DNA from: Chromera velia
Taxonomy: Eukaryota > Sar > Chromeraceae
Length of the DNA stretch: 12,664 bases
Assembly: GCA_018398765.1 (NCBI GenBank)
Contig: JAHBMJ010000238.1
Span: forward strand, 7,501-20,164
Direction of reading: 5' to 3'
Every line of letters starts with the position of its first letter. The first letter of the stretch is position 1. The position numbers were made by a program, and so were the translations under genes. This document shows positions 1 through 7,143 of the stretch, piece after piece. Under the pieces are notes generated by a model that worked only from the letters and a program-made list of their open reading frames with translations, was not told the DNA's origin and searched no databases.

Positions 1-531
1 TAGCTTAGCCTCCTCTTGAGTAGAAAGAAAGGGAGGAGAGAAAGCACCTAAAAGAAACGGCGTTAGGTTTCCACTGCCAGGTTCATCCGGCGTTGCGTAG
101 CCATCCAGAGGGGTGGAGGGACCTGTTAGGGTAGGGCGTCGTCTGGGCCTTCCGTTGGCTGCTGGGAGCTCCGGGTAGCCACCATATAGGAGGCTATAGG
201 GGGGGCAGTGGAGGGGGAAGGGGAAAGAGCCTGCTGAGGCGTCTCTATAAGATTGTGCAGCTACGCAGGCTGCTGCACCGTGCATGATCTCGGCGGCTTC
301 CAATCCCCCCCACAACACAACAGAGGCTGTTGCTGCTGCTGCCCCCCCTACGGGGCCTCTGCCTCTGCCGGTACGGGGAAGAGGGGGATAGGACAGAGGA
401 CTCCTTTCACATACTATGCCTATGCTGCTGTGCGTAGACAAAAATGGGGGGAAGCAGGTGCTGCCCCCAGACCGGGAAGTGAGGGCGGCCTGTATGAGTG
501 AATTCTCCTGCAGAACTCTATCGTATTTGGC
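1..531 (-). CDS. Open exon of a left-edge gene: helical start, then Pro/Gly/Ala-rich (partial)
   Basis: Seen: after the acceptor TTGATTCTGCAG the minus strand stays open for 177 codons to the window edge, while an in-frame stop lies just upstream at about 552-550. It opens with a helical stretch (AKYDRVLQENSLIQAAL) that continues the heptad-like pattern of the exon at 1188-1123, and both junctions are phase 0. The rest is low-complexity, rich in Pro, Gly, Ala, Ser and Leu (for example RTGRGRGPVGGAAAAT), with no domain I recognise. Inferred: this is an internal or 3' coding exon of a multi-exon minus-strand gene whose end lies outside the window. A CTAAC-plus-pyrimidine sequence ending in TTTTAG near plus 56 could be a further acceptor, so part of the exon may really be intron. 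The supporting evidence is the open length and the acceptor, not homology. Confidence 0.45.
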
Positions 532-1122
532 CTGCAGAATCAATTTATTCTATTTCATTCCCTCCCACTCATTTATTCATTCGAACAGATAGACAGTATA
601 ATTTGATTTCCGTCTATTCCATTCAGGCCATCATAAGAGAACAAGTCTCAAAAGAGGGAAGATGGGAACATAGACACCTTCCCGTCAAAACCCCAAGCGT
701 CTCCTCCCACCTCCTGTATTCGCTCACAGAGGCTCAGGCACAAAAGAAGAAAAACACTTAGACTTAGTGTATGTTTTTATTTTCTTTCTTCCTTCCCTTT
801 ACGTGCACGACAGACGCACAAAAAAGACAGACAGATCATGTATTTTGCACTGACAAACAGACAGGCAGACAGAGATTAGGGATTCTTTATTTTGTCTTTC
901 CACTTTTTGCCCATTCACATATACCTCGTTGGTTTTCTTTTTGGGATAGAGAGACAAACAGACGGACGATATGGTTTCTTTCCCTCCTTTTCTTCATGGA
1001 CAAAACAGACAAAAAAAAAGAAAGCCAGAGAGACAGTCAGAAAGACTGTTTGTTTTGTACTTTTCCCTTTCCTTTTTTTCTATTCCCGAAAGACACAGAG
1101 ACAAAGAGAAAGACGGACTGAC
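532..1122 (-). other. Probable intron of the left-edge gene
   Basis: This stretch is strongly strand-asymmetric low-complexity sequence: on the minus strand it is TTTCTT and CTGT-rich. It lies between the donor after 1123 (CGG|GTCAGT) and the acceptor before 531. A possible 36-base mini-exon lies near 713-678 on the minus strand (acceptor CGAATACAG, donor GAAG|GTGTCT), but it is too short to support. No RNA gene is visible. Confidence 0.35.
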
Positions 1123-1188
1123 CCGCAAAGCATCGAGCTGGCTTTGAAGCTTGTTTGCCTGGAGCTGTACATGCTCTTTGTGGACGAG
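1123..1188 (-). CDS. Coiled-coil exon (22 codons)
   Basis: Seen: an acceptor with a short pyrimidine run (TTAATTGTTCGCAG) opens 66 bases that end at a GTCAGT donor. The exon starts and ends in phase 0 and encodes LVHKEHVQLQANKLQSQ followed by LDALR. Val/Leu residues fall at seven-residue spacing (positions 7, 14, 21) and the sequence is rich in Gln, Lys and His, as in a parallel coiled coil. Joined in phase to the exon at 531 it runs on as LDALR-AKYDRVLQENS, extending the helix. The opposite strand also reads open here (a hydrophobic helix-like peptide) but lacks a convincing donor at the right place. Inferred: this is part of a structural or scaffold coiled-coil protein of unknown function. 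Confidence 0.5.
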
Positions 1189-1400
1189 CTGCGAACAATT
1201 AAGACAGGAGGGAGGGAGAAATGTACGTTGGCTAGCTGTGGTGCATGAAGAATGCTTTCCCTTCTTTTCTTTTTTGCTTATCTGTGGGCGCTCCATTGGG
1301 ACAGCAAGATACACAACAGGCTGGATGGCTGGATGGACCACGTCTCGTGGAGGAAAGGCAATTAAAGATATGCAGCTGAAAGTGTTGCGTTAATTGTTAC

Positions 1401-1486
1401 AGCTTGAGAGAGAGTTGTGCTGTGCTTTTTGAGGGAGAGTCGAGGGCTGAAACGGAGTGGCCAACATCTGGATGCGAAGGGAGACT
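1401..1486 (-). CDS. Candidate exon, frame uncertain
   Basis: Seen: one of the best acceptors in the left half (TTTTTCCTCCCCTCTCCTCAG) precedes 86 bases ending at a moderate donor (GCT|GTAACA). Two frames are plausible. One is phase 0 at the start (SLPSHPDVGHSVSALDSP and onward) and ends in phase 2. The other begins with two bases of a split codon, ends in phase 0 with STTLSQA, and would join smoothly to the coiled-coil exon at 1188. The phase at the 3' junction favours the second; the composition of the peptide favours the first. The product is unknown. Confidence 0.35.
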
Positions 1487-1546
1487 CTGAGGAGAGGGGA
1501 GGAAAAACAAAGGTGGAAGAAAGGAAGGTCAGGTAAATACATTTAC

Positions 1547-1597
1547 GTTCAAGGGTGATACTATCAGTTTGAGTTGAGGGAGCAAGGCGTTCGGTAG
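1547..1597 (-). CDS. Weak candidate exon (17 codons)
   Basis: Between a weak acceptor (CATTCAATAAAG) and a reasonable donor (GAAC|GTAAAT) lie 51 bases that are open in phase 0 (LPNALLPQLKLIVSPLN). It would join in phase to the first frame of the exon at 1486. The support is only splice-site shape and openness of a very short stretch, so it may not be real. Confidence 0.18.
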
Positions 1598-1700
1598 CTT
1601 TATTGAATGCAGGAAGGAAGTTCAACGCACAGGGCGACCGTCTTCTCTCCGACTTTCTTCAATGTTGAACAGATTCATTGTCTTTGTGGGAGAATGAACG

Positions 1701-1710
1701 GAAGGGAGGA

Positions 1711-1741
<31 letters not shown>

Positions 1742-1843
1742 TCTTAGAAAGAAAGAAAGAAAAGAAGGAAGAAAGGAAGGAAAGAAGAAAGAAAGAAAGA
1801 AAGAAAAAAAGAAAGAAAGAAAGAAAAAAAAAAAGAAAAAAAA

Positions 1844-1875
<32 letters not shown>

Positions 1876-1917
1876 AAAAACGAAAAGAAAATTATAAAAA
1901 GAAGAGAAAGAAAACAA

Positions 1918-1953
<36 letters not shown>

Positions 1954-2035
1954 CAGACAGACAGACAGACAGACAGAAAGAAAGAAAGAAAGAAAAAAAG
2001 AAAGAAAGTCTCAGAAAGAAAGAAAAAAAGAAAAA

Positions 2036-2071
<36 letters not shown>

Positions 2072-2315
2072 CAGATAGACAGACAGACAGACAGACAGAA
2101 AGACAGAAAGACAGAAAGACAGAAAGAAAAGAAAGAAAAGAAAGGAAAGAAAGGAAAGAAAGAAAAGAAAGAAAAGAAAGAAAAGAAAGAAAAGAAAGAA
2201 AAGAAAGAAAAGAAAGAAAAGAAAGAAAAGAAAGAAAGAAAGAAAGAAAGAAAAAAAGAAAAAAAGTCTTAGAAAGAAAGACAGAAAGAAAAGAAGAAAG
2301 GAAGGAAAGAAGAAA

Positions 2316-2348
<33 letters not shown>

Positions 2349-2432
2349 AAAAAAGAAAAGAAAAAAAAGAAAGAAAGAAAGAAAGAAAGAAAAAACGAAA
2401 AGAAAATTATAAAAAGAAGAGAAAGAAAATAA

Positions 2433-2476
<44 letters not shown>

Positions 2477-2648
2477 CAGACAGAAAGAAAGAAAGAAAGA
2501 AAGTCTCAGAAAGAAAGAAAGAAAAGAAAAAAAGAAAGAAAGAAAGAAAGAAAGAAAGACAGATAGACAGACAGACAGACAGAAAGACAGAAAGACAGAA
2601 AGAAAAGAAAGAAAAGAAAGGAAAGAAAGAAAAGAAAGAAAAAAAGAA

Positions 2649-2684
<36 letters not shown>

Positions 2685-2704
2685 AAAAAAGGAGAGAAAG
2701 AAAA
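1701..2704. repeat. 1-kb GAAA/GACA satellite with higher-order structure
   Basis: About 1,000 bases are almost purely purine on the plus strand: GAAA, GAAAAG and AAAAAG units interrupted by blocks of GACA. The array is not uniform. Rare marker words recur in the same order: GTCTTAG at about 1741 and 2266, AAAATTATAAAAAGAAG at about 1887 and 2404, GTCTCAG at about 2008 and 2503, and GACAGATAGACAG at about 2070 and 2558. Their offsets are about 490-525 bases, so the block is a diverged two-copy duplication of a ~500-bp unit built from tetranucleotides. A Lys/Glu/Arg-rich reading frame through it is a by-product of the repeat. In the proposed left-edge gene it would be intronic, with the pyrimidine strand as the sense strand. 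Confidence 0.9.
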
Positions 2705-2768
2705 GGCATTTTACTCACTAACAGACCCTGTAGACGGTGTCATCGTTTTCGGGAGAATTCTGCAGATG

Positions 2769-2845
2769 CACGCACAGACACAGACATAGACACATACACA
2801 CATACACACACACACACAGAGGGGGGGGGGGNGGGGGGGGGGGGG
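2769..2845. repeat. (CA)n tract followed by a 25-base G homopolymer with one N
   Basis: Imperfect CACACA/CAGACA sequence (2769-2820) runs directly into a G tract (2821-2845) whose twelfth position, 2832, is an unresolved N. The true length of the G run is therefore unknown. Such a tract could form a G-quadruplex on the plus strand and is a likely sequencing or assembly artefact point. Confidence 0.9.
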
Positions 2846-3050
2846 AACATATACAAAAAGAAGAAAAGAAACAGCTGAAATTGAGGGAACGTATACGTAC
2901 TTCTGTTGCGCATATTTTATTCCAATTCCAGTTTCCGCCTCACTCGTCCATTCTTCTGTTTCGATGCTAATCCATACATTTAAACTTCACTCTCCACTTC
3001 TTCTTTCCTTCCATAGATGGACGGACTCCCTGTTTCTTCCTTCTTCTCAC

Positions 3051-3100
3051 CGCGAATCCACTGGCAAACGCCTGCAGGACAGCAGTTTTACTTTCCGTGT
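3051..3100 (-). CDS. Candidate exon with strong splice sites (about 16 codons)
   Basis: Seen: the acceptor TTTATATCTTTCGCAG and donor GCG|GTGAGA bracket 50 bases. In the most protein-like frame it begins with two bases of a split codon and reads TESKTAVLQAFASGFA, ending in phase 0. A second frame (starting ACA CGG) is also open. Both splice sites are close to consensus, which is the main reason to list it. The product is unknown. It would be an internal exon of the minus-strand gene that starts at 4013. Confidence 0.4.
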
Positions 3101-3170
3101 CTGCGAAAGATATAAACATTCTTTGCTTTCTCCATTTCTCTATCCTTTCCCTCCATATATACAATAAGAC

Positions 3171-3235
3171 AATAAACATTAACAGAAACAACAGGAAAGG
3201 CTTCCCCGAAATTCAAATTCGGAAGGGACTCCAAT
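3171..3235 (-). CDS. Candidate second exon, 3' end uncertain
   Basis: Seen: the acceptor TTCTACTTCTTTCTGTAG is followed by an open frame reading LESLPNLNFGEAFPVVSV. Its first base completes the codon split at the end of the ATG exon (GC|A, Ala), so exon 1 and this exon join in phase as QNA-LESLPNLNF. The downstream donor is unclear: GTs after 3193, 3190 and 3184 are phase 0 but poor, and the GT after 3171 (ATT|GTCTTA) is the one whose phase matches the next exon candidate at 3100, leaving a 70-base intron. I chose that end by phase only. Confidence 0.3.
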
Positions 3236-3499
3236 CTACAGAAAGAAGTAGAAAAAGGCAGGAAAGGAAATATATGGAAACTTTAAGGAAAAAAACGCAC
3301 CAAAAATTTATGAAGGCAGGCATGGAGGAACTTAAAAGACTTAGGGGAAGAAGGCAGCAAGAGCTGGAGACAGGAAGGGAAAAAGAAAAAAGGATGAAAC
3401 AAACGAAGCGACGAACCATAAAAGGGAAGAAACGAGGAATTGAATGAAGAAAAAAAGAACTGAAAGATCGGTATATCAGTCTAGCCTTAGATACATCAG

Positions 3500-3536
3500 G
3501 TCTGTCTGTCTGTCTGTCTATCTGTCTGTCTGTCTC
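3500..3536. repeat. (CTGT)n microsatellite
   Basis: About nine copies of CTGT with one CTAT variant lie in the presumed first intron of the left gene. The minus strand reads GACA, the same unit that punctuates the large satellite at 1701-2704. Confidence 0.85.
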
Positions 3537-3858
3537 AATGTGTGTCAATGCCCTTTCTTCTGAGTCAATCAATCGATCTGACTTGGCCTCTTCATGCGTC
3601 TTCTTTTCTTGCTTGTCCAGACAGATAAGATTCTGGACGCAAACCAGCAGAAATCAAAAATTCAACCACCACCATAGAGACAGGCGCTAGACAAGAACGT
3701 AGGGACCCAACGCGGTATTTTCAGGAGAGGAGCAAACAAGAGTGAAACAGGGTTGAAGAGTTTGAAGCGAATAGAAACAATCTATAAAAAAGAAGTTACA
3801 CACTGACAAAAGTCCAGATACAAGTGAAACGGCCTTCCCCGTCCGCATCTGAGCTCAC
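3537..3858 (-). other. Presumed intron 1 of the left gene; nothing else recognised
   Basis: This mixed-composition sequence starts (on the minus strand) at the GTGAGC donor that follows the ATG exon. No further open exon with good splice sites, RNA gene or mobile element is visible here. Confidence 0.3.
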
Positions 3859-4013
3859 GCTGCGTTTTGCGAGGAACTCCCCGGCTTCTTTTCTCCTTCT
3901 GCAATATTTAGAATAACTTCTGGGTCATTAGTTTGAGCGCCCAGATACTCCAGCCGTTCTTGCCTCTTGGTATGCTGTCTTTGACGTCGAAGGTCGGCAG
4001 GTGCAAGACGCAT
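3859..4013 (-). CDS. First exon of a minus-strand gene (51 codons plus 2 bases)
   Basis: Seen: an ATG at 4013-4011 opens MRLAPADLRRQRQHTKRQ, and the frame continues through ERLEYLGAQTNDPEVIL to a Lys/Ser-rich end. An in-frame TAA lies upstream (about 4040-4038), so this ATG is the first possible start. The exon can end at AACGCAGC|GTGAGC, a near-consensus donor, in phase 2; if unspliced the frame stops immediately at 3857-3855, giving a 52-residue protein. The peptide is basic and helical at the N-terminus and then acidic, and looks coding by composition. I do not recognise the family. The next acceptor in phase is at 3235. It starts only about 40 bases from the target duplication of the hAT-like element, which therefore sits just upstream of this start codon. 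Confidence 0.5.
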
Positions 4014-4056
4014 ACTTGGCCCTTCCCCAGACCCCCTTTAAGGCGAGTTCATTGAT

Positions 4057-4064
4057 CTAACAGA
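4057..4064. repeat. Target-site duplication, left copy (CTAACAGA)
   Basis: The eight bases CTAACAGA directly precede the left inverted repeat and are repeated exactly at 4883-4890 after the right one. An 8-bp duplication is typical of hAT transposons. Confidence 0.85.
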
Positions 4065-4882
4065 TAGTGACCATGTTTGATTTGATTATATTTGATTTGA
4101 TTTGATTTGATTTGATTTGAGCTTCAACCTCAAATATTTGATATTTGAGGTAAGATTTGAGGTTAACCTCTTAGGGTTCCTCACTGAGTCACTGACTTAC
4201 TGTCACTCTGATCATTTTTCTCATGACAATAGTTATCAAAACATTTCTGATGTGTGTTTCAAAAATTTAAAAAATATATATAAAATTATAACTTATCAGT
4301 TCCGTAAAAAAAATATGCCTGTGTGGCAGTGTATATGCACTAGTCACTGAGACTCACTCTAGTACTAATAGAGATTAAGAACATAAAATTGATAGATTTG
4401 AAATTGCATATGACTTTTTGTTGATACGATAAAGTTAGAGCACGTACCAAAATTGAGGTGACAATCACTCAGCTTTATGGCATTTCCTTTTCCTCTTCTT
4501 CATGATCACTTTCTTCAATGTGAATCGAATTGATCGGTGGTGGGAGCTGCTGAGAGCTTTTTTTCTAGCTTTTCGGCTTTCCAGGAGTGGGTGCTCCTGG
4601 GCTTCTATTCAGTTGTGGAGAGATGACAACGGGGTGAGACAGAGAACCGCGCACACGTTTTTTTTTTAGAGCAAACCATCAAAATTGAATCAGTATGCGT
4701 GACGGATCGGTACTTGCAAAAGTTTTTTCAAAACCTTCATATTTGAGGTTAAAAGTCATATTGATCAAATATTTGATCGTATTTGATAGGTCTTTAAACA
4801 CTAAGTCCTCCCTGACTGGATATTTGATTTGAGTTTAAGCCCTATCTTAAATTAAATCAAATCAAATCAAACATGGTTACTA
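4065..4882. mobile_element. Non-autonomous hAT-like DNA transposon (818 bp)
   Basis: Seen: the left end TAGTGACCATGTTTGATTTG and the right end read inward (TAGTAACCATGTTTGATTTG) match at 19 of 20 bases. A perfect 8-bp duplication flanks the element. Beyond the inverted repeats both ends carry TTTGA arrays, and there are further inverted TTTGAGG and ATCAAATATTTGAT words at about 4127-4160 and 4735-4780. The inside has only a short 77-codon frame (4117-4350), no transposase. Known: hAT elements make 8-bp duplications, their ends start with a C/T-A-A/G pattern, and subterminal repeats bind transposase. Inferred: this is a non-autonomous copy mobilised by a full element elsewhere. Its age is modest, because the duplication is intact. 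Confidence 0.85.
4076..4120. repeat. TTTGA pentanucleotide array (subterminal)
   Basis: About eight near-perfect TTTGA units lie just inside the left inverted repeat. The right end has the complementary TCAAA units at about 4854-4874. They are likely transposase-binding subterminal repeats, which is inference from hAT biology. Confidence 0.75.
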
Positions 4883-4890
4883 CTAACAGA
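4883..4890. repeat. Target-site duplication, right copy (CTAACAGA)
   Basis: An exact copy of the eight bases at 4057-4064, it directly follows the right inverted repeat. Confidence 0.85.
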
Positions 4891-5110
4891 GCTCGTACTT
4901 AGGTAAGGGGTAAAAAACAACAGAGCAACAAACGTGAGAGTTTGGCATGATCCAAGCCAAAGCGGCCAGGTTACGTGGCAGAATCCAAAGGGGAATCATG
5001 TGATCGCCTGTAACATTTTTTGTAATTTCTGTCAAATATCATGGTTGGAAATATTAGAAAAATGATAGGAATTTGAATCAAATTTTTAATACTTTTCTAT
5101 CACTTTTCTA
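4891..5110. other. Intergenic AT-rich stretch
   Basis: No gene is recognised. From about 5007 the sequence becomes rich in TTTCTA and TAGAAA words, and CCTGTAACATTTTTT at 5007 is roughly inverted against TTTTTTACAGG ending at 5251. This suggests a small palindromic repeat that continues into direct repeat copy A. Confidence 0.4.
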
Positions 5111-5251
5111 ACATTTCTAACATTTGATAGAAATTAACTATAATTTCTAACATATTAGAAATTAAAGGCTAATTTCTATAACTTTTTTAACTTTAAATTT
5201 CTATCACTTTTCTAATAACTTTTCTATCACTTTTCTAACTTTTTTTACAGG
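5007..5251. mobile_element. Possible small MITE with CCTGTAA ends
   Basis: The ends CCTGTAAcA and (read inward) CCTGTAAaA are inverted, and the interior is built of TTTCTAAC/TTAGAAAT words that pair with one another. I see no target duplication, so the ends are tentative. Its right part is included in the 373-bp direct repeat and so recurs at 7144 onward without the left end. Confidence 0.25.
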
Positions 5252-5483
5252 GTACATATTACTTAAAGGGGCCGTACGGTCCCGTACCCCACCGTACTAG
5301 TGCAGGCTAAGGCCTCACTCTTTCAATCTGTTTAGGATGTTTTAAAATTCAAATTATAAAAGAATTTTATTTGCATAATGTTGCTTATATGCTGACTCGG
5401 AGTAATGTCAAGAGAATTCAACACAAAAGACTGTCAAAAGTTAATGAAAAATTACTAAAATCTATTCTAAAGTTAAACTAAAA
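5111..5483. repeat. 373-bp direct repeat, copy A
   Basis: The sequence from ACATTTCTAACATTT to AGTTAAACTAAAA recurs in the same orientation at 7144-7516. By eye about a dozen substitutions, mostly transitions, and one shuffled segment of TTCTATCAC/TTCTAATAAC words separate the copies. The two copies sit exactly at the edges of the LINE fragment. The copy also contains a GTAC-rich core at 5269-5298 (see findings). Confidence 0.9.
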
Positions 5484-5484
5484 T

Positions 5485-6996
5485 CTCCTCTTTCTTCTTT
5501 TCATCAACAATTTGCATAAGTCTGTCAGCTCCGATAATGAAAACAGGAATCAAAGCTCGGCTGGAGGTACTGATAGAGAGACTCCTGTCAGACTGTCTGA
5601 CGTTTTAATCGAAAGCATCGGATACGCTGACAACCTTGTTCTGTTTGCTCACAGTGCTTCTGACTTGCAGAAACGCCTGTTTCGCCTTGAGGACTATTGT
5701 AAGGAGCACGGCCTGAAGGTGAATTTAAAGAAGACAAAAGTTATGCGTCTCTCCTCCCCCCACCCCGACCTAGTGCCCCGGACCCCTTTTCTTTATAAAG
5801 GCAGACCAGTAGAAGCGGTGAGTAAATATAAGTATTTGGGCAACTGGGTTTTTGAGGGCGGGGACCTTAGCAGGACAGTCAAAGCCCGCATTGAGGCGGT
5901 AGAGAAGGCCTTGGGGGCGGTGTTTGGTACTCTCTCTTCTCTAGGCTTTGTTTCTCCCTTTCCTAAAATTATTTTGTTCAAGGCCGTCTGGCTGCCAGTC
6001 GCGCTGTATGGACTGGAAACGATCCCGCTGAGAAAGACAGATGTTGCCTGCCTCGATGCATTACAGTTACGTTTTGTTTGATGTTGTTTTGGTCTCTCCC
6101 ATCACTCCTTTGTTTCGCCTTCCCTTCTCTCTCTCTCTCTCGAGCCATTCAGTTCTCTACTTGGTAAGTTGAGTGGGGGCTTCATCTAATGCATCAAATT
6201 GATTGACCGTGCTCTACCCCAGGCAGTGTGGAATGAGTGCTTGGCTGGCTCATGTGAACCCTTTGTTAAGACAGTAAAATGGCTGGCCGTTCCATTGGAT
6301 TGCTCCCTTTTGTGGCCTCCATTGCCAAGCACGGTGGGGGACAAGTTTAAAGGGAAGGGCAAGGGCAGAAGGAAAAGGGCGGCAAAAAAGATTGTAGAGG
6401 GTGCCTGGCTGTCCGACTGGTTGAAAGAAGAAACTAGAAATGTTAGAGACAGAGATAGAATTTTTCCCCACCTTGCGAATCTCTCCCCTTTCCAATCAGA
6501 GAATCCATCCAGACAGCGTTTGGCCATGCACCTTCTGAGTGAAAGGAAATGGCGTCCAAGAAGTGAAATGATAGAGTGCAGTGTTGAACCTCTGCCAAAA
6601 AGTCTGTTGCAGTCCTCCGCAGGCTTCCGTATGCTTTTCAGGGCTCTCACAGGGGGGGATATAGATAGAACCCAACCAGAACGGCTGTGCGATAAATGTT
6701 TGTCCCCCTCACGTGTGATCAAAGATGAAGTTCATGTTCTGACGGAATGTAAAGACACAGAAAGGGAACGGAACAGGCTGAAAGAACTGTACGAAATTGC
6801 GAAGCAGAAAGCACCCATTGATATAAGAATACAGATCGCACAACGCGTTGCAGGTGCAACCGGGAGGAGCACTTCTAATAATGAGAAAAAAATGAAGGAT
6901 ATGGTGTTGCTATTGTGCACAATTCTGCCTAGAAGCGGTTCCAAAGCTATAGCCGACTGTTTCAAGAAGGTCCATTCTGTCGATAAGGCAAGTTGA
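5485..6996 (+). pseudogene. LINE reverse transcriptase C-terminal part, degraded
   Basis: One frame holds all recognisable parts. LLFLLFINNL (from 5485) precedes the active-site motif. GYADNLVLFAHS (5620-5655) is the palm motif, with Asn in place of the second Asp of YADD. GLKVNLKKTKVMRL and YKYLGNWVFEGG are typical of the region after the palm in non-LTR reverse transcriptases. Further on, CX2CX11HX4C (Cys codons at 6688, 6697 and 6748, His at 6733) matches the zinc-binding motif commonly found at the end of such proteins. The frame is broken by TGA at 6079-6081 and TAA at 6187-6189, with no frameshift, and ends at TGA 6994-6996. Each stop could arise from one C-to-T change (CGA, CAA). With the N-terminal half missing and the palm Asp changed, this copy should be inactive. 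Confidence 0.85.
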
Positions 6997-7125
6997 AGCG
7001 AATCGATCCGATTGGCATGCAGGCTTCCTCATCCCCCCCCCCCATGAATGTGTGCTCCAGGTTATCCTCAAAGCCTTGCTAGTGGCTTGGGATTTGGCGT
7101 CGCTAAATCTAGGATTTAACCGTCA

Positions 7126-7143
7126 ATCATCATCATCATCATC
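7126..7143 (+). repeat. (ATC)6 tail of the LINE fragment
   Basis: Six perfect ATC units close the element and touch repeat copy B at 7144. Simple-repeat 3' tails are found in several LINE clades and mark the side where reverse transcription starts. Confidence 0.8.

Larger units (their letters stand above)
5484..7143 (+). mobile_element. 5'-truncated LINE (non-LTR retrotransposon) fragment
   Basis: Seen: the fragment begins in the middle of the reverse transcriptase domain (LLFLLFINNLHKSV). It runs through the catalytic motif, thumb-type motifs and a C-terminal Cys/His motif, then a short 3' untranslated part (6997-7125) and (ATC)6 at 7126-7143. Known: target-primed insertion of LINEs often leaves copies cut short at the 5' end, a simple-repeat or poly-A tail and flanking direct repeats. 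Here the left edge coincides with the end of repeat copy A and the tail abuts copy B without a gap. The upstream part of the element (endonuclease, first ORF) is absent. The clade is undetermined. Confidence 0.85.

Noticed and set aside
1120-1200. Plus-strand exon-like hydrophobic helix (SIELALKLVCLELYMLF)
   Set aside because: It is the complement of the coiled-coil exon, and the minus strand has better acceptor, donor and phase agreement with the next exon.
1678-2412. A 244-codon Lys/Glu/Arg-rich open frame on the plus strand
   Set aside because: It is a direct translation of GAAA/GACA repeats, which lack stops in that frame. There is no non-repeat coding sequence.
1701-2704. CRISPR-like array
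   Set aside because: The repeats are 4-5 bases with no unique spacers, so this is a microsatellite.
6186-6722. A 178-codon minus-strand open frame across the LINE
   Set aside because: It is antisense to the part coding the LINE C-terminus, which carries the Cys/His motif. It has no features of its own.
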